A stretch of DNA of 64,000 nucleotides, taken from assembly GCF_005886805.2 (NCBI RefSeq), contig NZ_CP045429.1, positions 1,086,501 through 1,150,500 on the forward strand. The letters are read 5' to 3'. The translations under genes were made by a program, and so were the position numbers. This document shows positions 25,303 through 33,991 of the stretch, piece by piece; position 1 is the first letter of the stretch; each line of letters opens with the position of its first letter. The notes below the pieces were generated by a model, which was not told the DNA's origin, ran no database searches, and was given only the letters and a program-made list of their open reading frames with translations. This DNA comes from Pseudoalteromonas rubra (GTDB lineage Bacteria; Pseudomonadota; Gammaproteobacteria; Enterobacterales; Alteromonadaceae).

Positions 25303-26294
25303 TTTTTCTTCTCCTGCAGCAAGGGAAAGTGGCAGGCATAGGCATGCCCGTGCGATTTCACCTGAGCCGGTGTAACAACACACTCACGCTGTGCCTGTGG
25401 GCACCTTGGGCCCAGTCGGCACCCAATAGGTAAGTGTTGTAAGGGAGGGATGGTGCCTTTGAGCGCAAAGAAAGACGCCTTGTGACCGATCCCATGCGCG
25501 TAATCTGGCAGAGATTTTACCAGCGCCTGTGTGTAAGGGTGGTAGGGGTGGCAAAATACTTTCGTCGTGGGTCCCGCTTCGACCATCTGGCCACAATAGA
25601 GTACATGCATGGCATGGGACCAGTCGGCGATTTCTTCCAGCTCGTGGGTGATCATCAAGATTGACATGTTTTTAAGCTGGTTGAGGCTTTTCAATAAGCG
25701 GAAAACCTGTGCCCGGGTGGTGGTTTCGAGTGCGGTGGTTGGCTCATCTGCAATCAGTAGTTTAGGGCTTCTGGCAATGGCCATCGCTATCATTACTTTC
25801 TGGCAGACGCCTTCCGACAGCTCATGAGGGTAGCTGCTCGACACCCGGCGGTGATCCCGGATCCCTACTTTGTGCAGCAGCGCCTTCACCTTTTCTTTGC
25901 GCTCATTACGGCGACTAAAAAATCCGCCTTTAAAACAATTATCAGGCAGCGATTCAGCAACCTGATCAAATATTTTGGCGGTGGGATCCAAGCTTCGACT
26001 TGGCTCTTGGTAGATCATCGCAATATCCCGGCTCACCAGTTTACGGCGCTTTTCCGGGCTCAGGCGCATTAGGTCCACACCCTGCCAGTGCATCCGGTCG
26101 GCAGTGACGCGCCAGCGGTGGTTTAATACGCCAACAATGGCTTTGGCTATTAGGCTTTTACCTGAACCGGATTCACCAACCAGGGCGTGTACTTCACCTT
26201 CTTTGAGACTTAAACTGACCCTATCAACAGCGCGGATCACGCCATTGTCTGTGGGTAGTTCGATGGTGAGGTTTTTGATATCAAGTAATTGCAT
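25287..26294 (-). CDS. sapD: Peptide ABC transporter ATP-binding protein SapD
   Basis: First ATPase of the Sap system, 335 aa. It has Walker A GESGSGKSLIAKAIVG, Walker B LLIADEPTTALE and the variant signature LSEGVCQKVMIA in place of LSGGQ, a feature also of E. coli SapD. The C-terminal region with cysteines (CRLGPRCPQAQRECV) is the oligopeptide-transporter C-terminal domain. Its start overlaps the sapC stop by one base, indicating translational coupling. Confidence 0.93.
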   Translation of the reverse strand: MQLLDIKNLTIELPTDNGVIRAVDRVSLSLKEGEVHALVGESGSGKSLIAKAIVGVLNHRWRVTADRMHWQGVDLMRLSPEKRRKLVSRDIAMIYQEPSRSLDPTAKIFDQVAESLPDNCFKGGFFSRRNERKEKVKALLHKVGIRDHRRVSSSYPHELSEGVCQKVMIAMAIARSPKLLIADEPTTALETTTRAQVFRLLKSLNQLKNMSILMITHELEEIADWSHAMHVLYCGQMVEAGPTTKVFCHPYHPYTQALVKSLPDYAHGIGHKASFFALKGTIPPLQHLPIGCRLGPRCPQAQRECVVTPAQVKSHGHAYACHFPLLQEKKKCNPC

Positions 26295-27187
26295 TAATCC
26301 GCCTTTCTTGCCTGCAAAGCGTCACGTAACCCATCACCGACAAGGTTAGTCGCAAGCACCGATAAAAACAACAGTGCTCCGGGTAAGCCGACGGTCCAGG
26401 GGGCAAGGTAAATTAGTCCCAGGTTTTCTGCCAGCATAGCGCCCCATTCAGTCGTGGGAGGCTGCGCCCCGAGTTTCAAAAAGCCCAGTGCCGCAATGTC
26501 CAGAATTGCGGTGGACAAGGCCAGCGTGAATATCACCACAATGTGCTCATAAATATTAGGCAGTACGCCTCGTATGATCAGTTGCCAGCGAGTGGCTCCA
26601 TCCAGTCGGAATGCACTGATATAGTCTTTGTTCAGTTCTTCAACCACCAGGTTGCGGATTGAGTGAATATATTGCGGAAGCAGCGCGAAAATAATCGCCC
26701 ACACAGTATTGAATAAGCCAGGGCCCAGAATCGCAATAATGATGATGGCCAGTAACAATGACGGGATCGCCAAGGTGATATCCAGCAGGTGATTGAGCAA
26801 ACTGGATTTAAAGCCCTGGCTACATCCGGCCAGGGTGCCCAGTACCACACCCATCAGGGTGGTTAACAATGCTGCGACAATCGATAAGCCAAAGGTGTAG
26901 GTGGCTCCGCGCATCAGGCGGGATAACACGTCACGACCTAAATCATCGGTGCCCAGAATGAAATTCACATTGCCCTCATCGTGCCAGGAAGGAGGCAGTA
27001 ACAAGGCATCGGCATGTTGCTGGTCAATGCCATAGGGGGCCAGCAAGGGGGCCAGCAACGCGAGCAAGGTGAGCGCAATAAACAACCACAAACCGACCAG
27101 AGCCGGGTGATTGGCTTTAAATTTCCGCCACAGCCGCGATAACGGAGAGCGGTTTGACTCTTCTGTAAAGAGGTTAAACTTTGCCAT
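26294..27187 (-). CDS. sapC: Peptide ABC transporter permease SapC
   Basis: Inner-membrane permease of the Sap system, 297 aa, DppC/OppC-like. It has an N-terminal cytoplasmic stretch, a first membrane helix (about residues 30-52), the ILGTDDLGRDVLSRLMRGA block and several further helices, with an EAA-type motif around FRLDGATRWQLIIRGVLPN. It overlaps sapB by 14 bases. Confidence 0.93.
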   Translation of the reverse strand: MAKFNLFTEESNRSPLSRLWRKFKANHPALVGLWLFIALTLLALLAPLLAPYGIDQQHADALLLPPSWHDEGNVNFILGTDDLGRDVLSRLMRGATYTFGLSIVAALLTTLMGVVLGTLAGCSQGFKSSLLNHLLDITLAIPSLLLAIIIIAILGPGLFNTVWAIIFALLPQYIHSIRNLVVEELNKDYISAFRLDGATRWQLIIRGVLPNIYEHIVVIFTLALSTAILDIAALGFLKLGAQPPTTEWGAMLAENLGLIYLAPWTVGLPGALLFLSVLATNLVGDGLRDALQARKAD

Positions 27188-28208
27188 GGGCCTGGTTCCT
27201 GGCTAGCGGGTCAAGGAGCGTGTGGATCACATCAGCCAGCATGTTGGCGAAAATGACAAAAAAGGAGACCGCAAGCAGGCCGCCCTGAATGGCCGGATAA
27301 TCACGCTGATAGATACTTTCGATCATCCAGCGGCCAATCCCCGGCCAGGAAAAGATCACTTCCGTCACCATCGCGAGCGTGATGAGCGTACTAAATTGCA
27401 GACCTATTTGTTTAATCACCGGCAACAGCGCATTGCGCAGTGCGTGGTCGAGGATTAACTGGCGACGGTTGAGACCCTTAGCGCGTGCTGTTTTGATGTA
27501 GTTTTGTTCCAGCACAGTTAACATTGAATCGCGGGTAAAGCGCACTAACACTGTGGTGGGATACATGGCCAGCACTACGGTGGGCAGCGTCAGATGGTGC
27601 AGAGCATCAGCAAACGCCTGGCCGCCATACGGGAAGTCATGTAGCCAGATATCCAGCAGGATAAAGTTGGTGACGGGTGGGATCTCATATAGCAGGCCAA
27701 TGCGGCCAGACATGGGAAACCAGCCAAAGCTGAGGCAAAAAATCATGATCAATAACAGCGCCAGCCAGAATACCGGAATAGAAAAGCCCAATAAGGTCAG
27801 CGAGCTGATCACTTTGTCTGGCCACTTATTATGATAGGCACTGCAAATCACACCGGCTGGGATACCCAGGCACAGCGCCACGATGAGCGCATAAACACAT
27901 AGCTCAATGGTGGCGGGGAACAGCTGCTTTACGTGGCCGAATACGGCCTGACCGGAAGACAGTGACAGTCCCCAGTCGCCCTGAAATAGGCGCACCAGGA
28001 AGGCCTGATACTGGATCAACAGGTTGTCATCGATATGGTACTTTTGTTCCAGAATTTGTGTCTGGCTGTAATTGGCGTTCAGTTCACCACTGAAGTTGGT
28101 AAGCAGATCTCCGGGAAACAAATAATTCAGTGCAAAGGTAAATGCTGTGAGCGCAAACAACATAAACAACAGCAGGCTGAGGCGGCGAAACAGAAAGTCA
28201 GCAAACAT
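27174..28208 (-). CDS. sapB: Peptide ABC transporter permease SapB
   Basis: Partner permease of SapC, 344 aa, DppB/OppB-like. It starts with a membrane helix (LLLFMLFALTAFTFALNYLF) and carries the EAA-type loop KTARAKGLNRRQLILDHALRNALLP and the C-terminal PGIGRWMIESIYQRDYP motif of this permease class. It begins 2 bases after the sapA stop and overlaps sapC. Confidence 0.93.
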   Translation of the reverse strand: MFADFLFRRLSLLLFMLFALTAFTFALNYLFPGDLLTNFSGELNANYSQTQILEQKYHIDDNLLIQYQAFLVRLFQGDWGLSLSSGQAVFGHVKQLFPATIELCVYALIVALCLGIPAGVICSAYHNKWPDKVISSLTLLGFSIPVFWLALLLIMIFCLSFGWFPMSGRIGLLYEIPPVTNFILLDIWLHDFPYGGQAFADALHHLTLPTVVLAMYPTTVLVRFTRDSMLTVLEQNYIKTARAKGLNRRQLILDHALRNALLPVIKQIGLQFSTLITLAMVTEVIFSWPGIGRWMIESIYQRDYPAIQGGLLAVSFFVIFANMLADVIHTLLDPLARNQAHGKV

Positions 28209-28210
28209 AG

Positions 28211-29878
28211 TTAGTTTTTCCTCGCGTTCGCCAAAGAGATCCCGCCAAAGGGACGTAATTCTATGCCCATGACGCTGGTATTACTGGCCTGAAAGCGCAT
28301 GCCATGGGCGATTGGCACCACTGGTAGTTCAGCAATCAGCATTTGCTGGGCCTGCTGATAAAACTGTTTACGCTGTTGCAGATCTGTGGTGTCGAGTGCC
28401 TGAGTCAGTAATAAGTCAAACTCAGGATGACACCAGTTCGCAGGGTTTTTACCGCTAAATGTGGCTGTGCAGCTCAACAAAGGGCTGAAAAAATTGTCCG
28501 GGTCGGGTGTATCCGCAGCCCAGCCAAGCAGTACGCTGTCATGTTCATGTTTGCCCACTCGCTCCAGGAAGGTATTCCATTCGTACTCAACGATGGTGGC
28601 CCGGATGCCGATTTCGCGCAGATCGCTTTGGATCAACTCGGCCATTTTACGCGCGTTGGGATTATAAATACGTGACACCGGCATGGCCCATAAGTCCATT
28701 TCAAAGCCGTCAGGGTAACCTGCTTGTATCAAAAATTCCCGAGCCCGCTCGGGGTCATAGCTGGGCATTGCCTGAGTCTGAAATGCCCAGGAAGAAGGTG
28801 GCAATATGGAACGGGCCTGGATCCCGTTCCCGTAAAACACCGCTTTCATGATTTTTTGAAAGTCGATACTGTGTGCCAGTGCTTTACGCACCAGGACATT
28901 ATCAAAGGGCGGCTTTTCAGTGTTAAACGCCCAGTAGCCGACATTCAGGTTGACGGCCTTATCGACCCGAATATCGCTGCGCGCCGCCAGGGTTTCCAGC
29001 TGCGTGGCGCTCGGGTGAGCGGTTATGTCGCATTCTTTGGTCAGCATTTTGGCAATACGGCTGGTATTATTGGTGGTGATGTCATACACCAGCTGGTCCA
29101 TGGCCAGGTCATGTTTCCAGTAACCTGGGTGCTTGTGATATCGGATCAGGTTATCACGCAGGAAGCCTTTGTATTTATAAGGGCCTGTACCTACCGGCAG
29201 CATATCGAAATCCTGTTTGTTTTCCTGCTCTACCAGTTGCATGGCGTATTCCTGTGACAAGATCACAGCAAAGTCAGTGGCGATATTAGATAAAAAACTA
29301 CTTTCACTACTGAATAGCTCAAACCGTACCGTGTAATCGTCTACTTTGACTATCCGGCGGATCAACTGGTCCATGCCGACACTCTGAAAATAGGGATAAT
29401 TGGCATCACCGACAAAGTGAAAAGGATTGTAGACGTCGAACAGGCGATTGAACGAAAACACCACATCATCCGCGTTCATCGTGCGCGTTGGCGTAAAATA
29501 GTCTGTGCTATGAAAGGTAACGTCTTTGCGTAGTGTAAAGGTGATTTGTTTACCATCTTCACTGATCTCCCACGCTGTTGCCAGTTCCGGACGAAATTCA
29601 GCGGTGAGGGGATCTATACTGATCAAGGTGTTGTAGAGCTGGTTGGCTATGATATCTATGGTTGAGCCTGTGGTCGTTACCTGTGGATTAAACGAGATCG
29701 GGTTGGCCTCGGCGCAATAGACGATGCCCTGGATTTTACGCTGGGCTTGTGCGGTTCTGTCACCACAGCCACTTAGCAGGGTACAGAGTAAAGCGGTAAT
29801 GGGCAGCAGCCAGCGTATGCCCAGGTGCGCTGGGAGGGGCATCTGGGTTGATGTTTTATCAGTTGCTCTGTTAGCCAC
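28211..29878 (-). CDS. sapA: Peptide-binding protein SapA, probable lipoprotein
   Basis: Extracytoplasmic solute-binding component of the Sap transporter, 555 aa, family 5 (oligopeptide/dipeptide type). An N-terminal hydrophobic segment ends in a lipobox LLSGC (C38), so the protein is probably tethered to a membrane, unlike the soluble E. coli SapA. The mature part starts with the family pattern GIVYCAEANPISFNPQ. I chose the GTG at 29878, which has AAGAGG 7 bases upstream inside the end of pspF; an ATG 12 codons later is an alternative. The gene begins 2 bases after the pspF stop, so pspF and sapA are probably cotranscribed. Confidence 0.92.
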   Translation of the reverse strand: MANRATDKTSTQMPLPAHLGIRWLLPITALLCTLLSGCGDRTAQAQRKIQGIVYCAEANPISFNPQVTTTGSTIDIIANQLYNTLISIDPLTAEFRPELATAWEISEDGKQITFTLRKDVTFHSTDYFTPTRTMNADDVVFSFNRLFDVYNPFHFVGDANYPYFQSVGMDQLIRRIVKVDDYTVRFELFSSESSFLSNIATDFAVILSQEYAMQLVEQENKQDFDMLPVGTGPYKYKGFLRDNLIRYHKHPGYWKHDLAMDQLVYDITTNNTSRIAKMLTKECDITAHPSATQLETLAARSDIRVDKAVNLNVGYWAFNTEKPPFDNVLVRKALAHSIDFQKIMKAVFYGNGIQARSILPPSSWAFQTQAMPSYDPERAREFLIQAGYPDGFEMDLWAMPVSRIYNPNARKMAELIQSDLREIGIRATIVEYEWNTFLERVGKHEHDSVLLGWAADTPDPDNFFSPLLSCTATFSGKNPANWCHPEFDLLLTQALDTTDLQQRKQFYQQAQQMLIAELPVVPIAHGMRFQASNTSVMGIELRPFGGISLANARKN

Positions 29879-29880
29879 GG

Positions 29881-30945
29881 CTAAGCCTCTTGTTGCGAGT
29901 CCAGTAGGTTGTACTTTTTCAGGTAGCCTCGTAACTGGTGATAGGTTAGCCCGAGGTTCTGAGCGGTTTTTTTCTGGTTAAACTGGCTGTGCTCTAAAGC
30001 AGTACGCAGCAGGTCGATTTCAAATTCATTAGACAGCGTTTTTAAATCGCAAGGAAACGCGGCCGGTGCGGGTTTGGTTTGCGTTGCTTCAGGCACGACG
30101 ACAGGGGCAACCGCTGCCGGAGCTGGTGTATCTGTGGCCTTTTTAATTCTCTGTGTGGGTCGATAAGGACTGGCGAACGGGTCGAATACAATCTGGTGAA
30201 CGGCCAGCTGTTCGCTGCCATGGCGATATAAACTTCGTTCTACTACATTCTTGAGTTCACGAATATTGCCCGGCCAGGGGTAATCGAGCAGCAACTCTGT
30301 AGCGCTGCGGGTAAAGCCACTGAACAACGACCAGCCCAGATCGCGGGCCATATTAATGGCGAAATGTTCGGCCAGTAGCAGGATATCTTCTTTACGTTCG
30401 CGCAGCGGCGGTAAGGTGATGACGTCAAACGCTAAGCGATCCAGCAAATCGTGACGAAACTCACCATTATCGGCAAGGGTTGGCAGGTCTTCGTTGGTCG
30501 CGCAAACAAGGCGGGTGTCCACTTTGACCGTTTGTTTACCGCCCACCCGTTCGAATTCGCCATATTCAATCACCCGCAGCAGTTTTTCCTGCACCATGGC
30601 GGATGTATTCGCAAGTTCATCGAGGAACAGTGTGCCGCTGTTGGCGCGTTCAAAGCGGCCTTCGTGGCGTTTGCTGGCCCCGGTAAATGCGCCACTTTCA
30701 TGGCCAAACAGTTCACTCTCCAGCAGGTTTTCATTCAGTGCGGCACAGTTGAGTTTGACATAGTTCTGGTCCCACCGCTCTGACAGGTAGTGCAAACGGG
30801 CTGCGATCAGCTCTTTACCGGTACCACGTTCTCCGATGATCAGTACTGGCTTTTCCAGAGGTGCCAGTTGCGACACCTGATCTAATACAGCTAAAAAGCT
30901 ATCCGATTGGCCGAGTAAATTATCCTGTTGGCGAAACTGGCTCAT
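29881..30945 (-). CDS. pspF: Phage-shock-protein transcriptional activator PspF
   Basis: Sigma-54 enhancer-binding protein that activates the psp operon and is held inactive by PspA. The 354-aa protein has an AAA+ domain with Walker A (GERGTGKE), the sigma-54 contact loop ESGAFTGA and Walker B (GTLFLDE), but no N-terminal receiver domain, as in E. coli PspF. A Pro/Ala-rich linker leads to a Fis-type helix-turn-helix (NQKKTAQNLGLTYHQLRGYL). It is divergent from pspA and directly upstream of sapA. Confidence 0.95.
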   Translation of the reverse strand: MSQFRQQDNLLGQSDSFLAVLDQVSQLAPLEKPVLIIGERGTGKELIAARLHYLSERWDQNYVKLNCAALNENLLESELFGHESGAFTGASKRHEGRFERANSGTLFLDELANTSAMVQEKLLRVIEYGEFERVGGKQTVKVDTRLVCATNEDLPTLADNGEFRHDLLDRLAFDVITLPPLRERKEDILLLAEHFAINMARDLGWSLFSGFTRSATELLLDYPWPGNIRELKNVVERSLYRHGSEQLAVHQIVFDPFASPYRPTQRIKKATDTPAPAAVAPVVVPEATQTKPAPAAFPCDLKTLSNEFEIDLLRTALEHSQFNQKKTAQNLGLTYHQLRGYLKKYNLLDSQQEA

Positions 30946-31063
30946 ATTGCCTAACTCTTAGTATTTTTGACTAACATCTAGTGTATTTTAAAAAATGGTG
31001 AAGCGAAAGTCTTTTTCTATAATTATAACTTGTTGATTTTAATAAAGTAATTTTATTGAAAAG

Positions 31064-31080
31064 TTGGCAAGCTAATTGAT
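31064..31080 (+). promoter_or_regulatory. Candidate sigma-54 promoter of pspABC
   Basis: TTGGCA at 31064-31069 and TTGAT at 31076-31080, with exactly 10 bases between the -24 GG and the -12 dinucleotide, about 45 bases upstream of the pspA ATG. The -12 dinucleotide is GA rather than the consensus GC. Position and the divergent pspF gene support it. Confidence 0.6.
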
Positions 31081-31126
31081 ACATCTAACCAGCAAACTAA
31101 ATTACTAACCAAAGAGGTAATAGATT

Positions 31127-31786
31127 ATGGGAATCTTTTCACGTTTTGCTGATATTGTTAATTCTAATATCAATGCGATTCTGGATAAAGCGGAAGATCC
31201 AGAAAAAATGGTCCGTTTGATCATTCAGGAAATGGAAGACACCTTAGTTGAAGTACGTTCGACGTCGGCAAAGACGCTGGCGGAGAAAAAAGAGCTGGAG
31301 CGTCGTGTTGAACAGCTGCGTACGCAGGCCGATGACTGGCAGCAAAAGGCAGAATTGGCACTGACTAAAGACCGCGAGGATCTGGCACGTGCGGCGCTGC
31401 TAGAAAAGCAAAAAGCCACGGATGCAGCAGACAGCGTGTCTCAGGAATTGTCACATGTTGAGTCACACATTGAGAAGCTACAACAGGAAGTGACGACGCT
31501 GCAGGAAAAGCTGGCCGATGCAAAAGCGCGTCAAAAAGCCATTGTACTGCGTCAGCGCTCTGCCGAATCACGTCTGGATGTGAAAAAGGCGCTGGACAGC
31601 AGTAAAGTCGAGGATGCACTGAATCGTTTCGAACGTTACGAGAGCAAAATCGACGGACTGGAGTCTCAAGTTGAGTCATACGATTTAGGTAAAAAATCGC
31701 TGGCTGATGAGATTGCCGATCTGCAAAAAAATGAAAAAATAGATGATGAGCTTGAGGCGTTGAAGAAAAAGTTAGCCGATAAGTGA
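31127..31786 (+). CDS. pspA: Phage shock protein A (PspA/IM30 family)
   Basis: Membrane-stress effector that binds the inner-membrane surface, stabilises it as oligomers, and inhibits PspF in unstressed cells. The 219-aa sequence is almost entirely alpha-helical coiled coil, opens with the conserved MGIFSRFADIVNSNINAILDK amphipathic helix followed by AEDPEKMVRLII, and has the usual family length. AGAGG precedes the ATG. First gene of the rightward psp operon. Confidence 0.96.
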   Translation: MGIFSRFADIVNSNINAILDKAEDPEKMVRLIIQEMEDTLVEVRSTSAKTLAEKKELERRVEQLRTQADDWQQKAELALTKDREDLARAALLEKQKATDAADSVSQELSHVESHIEKLQQEVTTLQEKLADAKARQKAIVLRQRSAESRLDVKKALDSSKVEDALNRFERYESKIDGLESQVESYDLGKKSLADEIADLQKNEKIDDELEALKKKLADK

Positions 31787-31793
31787 ATTTGAC

Positions 31794-31818
31794 TGCACCT
31801 GCTGTTAAGGTAGGTGCA
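31794..31818 (+). repeat. Hairpin between pspA and pspB
   Basis: Seven-base perfect stem TGCACCT / AGGTGCA with an 11-base loop, 8 bases after the pspA stop and without a T-run. It might mark mRNA processing or partial termination giving more PspA than PspB/C. Confidence 0.45.
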
Positions 31819-31861
31819 ATAATGAAAACAACAACGTGCCCAGGTTAGACAGGAGAGGAAT

Positions 31862-32095
31862 ATGTTTGATGCAGAGATTTTAGTCGCCCCGATCATCATT
31901 TTTATGATTGTTGTGGCGCCGCTATGGTTGATCCTGCACTATCGCAGCAAAAAGCAGGTGAGTCAGGGGCTGAGCGAACACGAACACCGCCAGCTGGTAG
32001 AGTTGGCACACAAAGCAGAGAAAATGGCGCAGCGCGTTGAAACGTTGGAGGCCCTGCTTGACCAAGAGTCACCAGAATGGAGACGCAAAGTATGA
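31862..32095 (+). CDS. pspB: Phage shock protein B
   Basis: Small inner-membrane protein that helps PspC sense stress and draw PspA away from PspF. The 77 aa comprise one N-terminal membrane helix (about residues 6-26, IIIFMIVVAPLWLILHY), a basic turn, and a coiled-coil cytoplasmic tail ending in ESPEWRRKV, characteristic of PspB. An AGGAGAGG lies before the ATG. Its stop overlaps the pspC start (ATGA). Confidence 0.94.
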   Translation: MFDAEILVAPIIIFMIVVAPLWLILHYRSKKQVSQGLSEHEHRQLVELAHKAEKMAQRVETLEALLDQESPEWRRKV

Positions 32096-32508
32096 GTAAA
32101 CGTAGACGAGAATTATACCGCGACCCGAAAAGGGGCAAGTTAGCGGGCGTATGTGCCGGACTCAGTGATTACTTTGATATGGAGCTTTGGCTGGTTCGGA
32201 TCCTGTTTGTAACCGCTGTGTTGTTATCAGGTGGCCCACTGTTTATTGTAGTTTATATTGCCTGTTGGTTTATTTTGGACAAAAAGGCAGAAACACCATC
32301 GACATCAGGTTCAGACAGTAACTACTCGAGCAAAGATGAAGATCCTGTTTCGGTCAAGTTTAAAGTCTGGCAAAAAGGTGAGCCGCCGCGTCAGGCCCTG
32401 TTTGACCTGAAAGAACGCTTAACACGCCTGGATGGCCGTATCCAGCACATGGAAACGTACGTCACCTCGAGTGAGTACACGGTAAAACGCGAGATCAACA
32501 AACTCTGA
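32092..32508 (+). CDS. pspC: Phage shock protein C
   Basis: Membrane-stress sensor partner of PspB. The 138-aa protein starts with the PspC-domain signature (RRELYRDPKRGKLAGVCAG, YFDMELWLVRI), has a hydrophobic pair around residues 40-65, and a C-terminal cytoplasmic helix with a leucine-heptad look (LKERLTRLDGRIQHMETYV). I start it at the ATG overlapping the pspB stop by four bases rather than at the in-frame ATG five codons upstream. Confidence 0.94.
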   Translation: MSKRRRELYRDPKRGKLAGVCAGLSDYFDMELWLVRILFVTAVLLSGGPLFIVVYIACWFILDKKAETPSTSGSDSNYSSKDEDPVSVKFKVWQKGEPPRQALFDLKERLTRLDGRIQHMETYVTSSEYTVKREINKL

Positions 32509-32584
32509 TCAGAGTGCGAAGGGGCGCTGCCTGATATTGGCAGCCCTGCCACCTTTGCCTACAAAATAAGGAAGATGTGTCTTT

Positions 32585-33991
32585 ATGAGTGTATCGGGCT
32601 TGACTGCCAGGGCGCTGCAAAAGCTACAGCAAACCACCCATAAAACCCTCACCCGAAGCCTGGACAGACATGTCAAACTGGCTGTGACCGGATTCAGCGG
32701 GAGTGGTAAAACGGCCTTTATTACGGCGTTAGTGAAACACTTAACCACTCAGGCGACAGCACAGAACCTGCCTTTTTTTGAAGTTGTGCGAGAGCAGCGA
32801 TTAATTGCCTGCAAGCAGGTACCACAAAGTGCACTGGACATTCCCCGGTTTGAGTACCAACATGCAGTGCAGCATTTACTGGCCGATCCACCCAGCTGGC
32901 CACCTTCCACGCAGCGGATTAATACCCTGACTCTGGCGTTGAAGTTTCGCTCGGCGCAGGGGGTCAGACAGCACCTCAGTGAAACCCACACTGTTTACCT
33001 GGAGTTGATCGATTATCCGGGTGAATGGCTAATGGATTTGCCGATGTTGAATCAGGATTTTGCATCCTGGAGTGAGCAACAACTCAATCGTTTGAAAAAA
33101 ACCGATTATGCACAGGTCAGTGCGCCTTTTTTACAGCAATTAGAACAATTTGATGCATGCGCAGCGGTGAATGAAAGCGAGCTCACAACGATGGCCGGTC
33201 TCTATGCGGGTGTGTTAAAGCAGCTTAAGGCACACACTCAACTGGCGCAGCTACAGCCCGGCCGCATGTTGATCCCCGGAGAGCTCGACGGTGCACCAAT
33301 TTTGCAGTTTTTTCCATTACCAGCCCCACAAAATGCATCTGAGCAGAGCCAGTATCACCACCTCGAACAGCGCTTTGAAGCCTATAAAAAGCAGGTTATC
33401 ACCCCGTTTTACCGGGAGCATTTTTGCCGCTTCGACCGCCAACTGGTGCTGGTGGATTTGCTCAGCGCGCTTAACGATGGACATACCACATTAACGGAAA
33501 CTCAGGCTGCATTAAGCGATACGCTGGCGATGTTTCGTCATGGTAAAAGTGGTTTACTGGGGCGTTTATTTCGTCCCAGCATAGATAAGGTGCTGTTTGC
33601 TGCCAATAAATGTGACAGTGTTGCGCTGGCAGATCAGGATAAGCTGACCCGGTTGTTACACGCTTTACTGATCCCCAGCGAAAACGAACTGAAATTCTCA
33701 GGGGTTGATATAGATACGATGGCGATTTCTTCAGTGAAGAGCACGCAGCCAAAACAGCTCACTGAGCAGGGGAAACCCCTGTCTTGTATTTATGGTAAGC
33801 CGGTTGGTGAATCGAACTATATCAGTTATTTGCCGCCCATTCCGCCTGAGCATCTGCCGACTGAGCAGCAGTGGCCAAAACAGGGCTATGAGTTTTTGTC
33901 TTTTGAGCCTTACCCGGCTTATCAGGGGCAAATTGAACATATTCGTCTGGATCATGTATTACAATTTTTATTGGGAGATAAACTTTTATGA
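32585..33991 (+). CDS. ycjX: YcjX family P-loop protein (DUF463)
   Basis: Predicted GTP-binding protein of the psp regulon, 468 aa, exact role unknown. It has Walker A GFSGSGKTAFITAL (about residues 37-50), a switch-like DYPGEWLMDLPML, and NKCD as the likely guanine-specificity motif. In gammaproteobacteria ycjX and ycjF accompany pspABC, as here. The ATG is 12 bases downstream of an AAGGAAG, and its stop overlaps the ycjF start. Confidence 0.93.
   Translation: MSVSGLTARALQKLQQTTHKTLTRSLDRHVKLAVTGFSGSGKTAFITALVKHLTTQATAQNLPFFEVVREQRLIACKQVPQSALDIPRFEYQHAVQHLLADPPSWPPSTQRINTLTLALKFRSAQGVRQHLSETHTVYLELIDYPGEWLMDLPMLNQDFASWSEQQLNRLKKTDYAQVSAPFLQQLEQFDACAAVNESELTTMAGLYAGVLKQLKAHTQLAQLQPGRMLIPGELDGAPILQFFPLPAPQNASEQSQYHHLEQRFEAYKKQVITPFYREHFCRFDRQLVLVDLLSALNDGHTTLTETQAALSDTLAMFRHGKSGLLGRLFRPSIDKVLFAANKCDSVALADQDKLTRLLHALLIPSENELKFSGVDIDTMAISSVKSTQPKQLTEQGKPLSCIYGKPVGESNYISYLPPIPPEHLPTEQQWPKQGYEFLSFEPYPAYQGQIEHIRLDHVLQFLLGDKLL

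Noticed and set aside
25303..25383. Longer N-terminus for SapF
   Set aside because: The extra 27 codons lie inside sapD in another frame, are not family-like, and a strong ribosome-binding site precedes the ATG at 25302.
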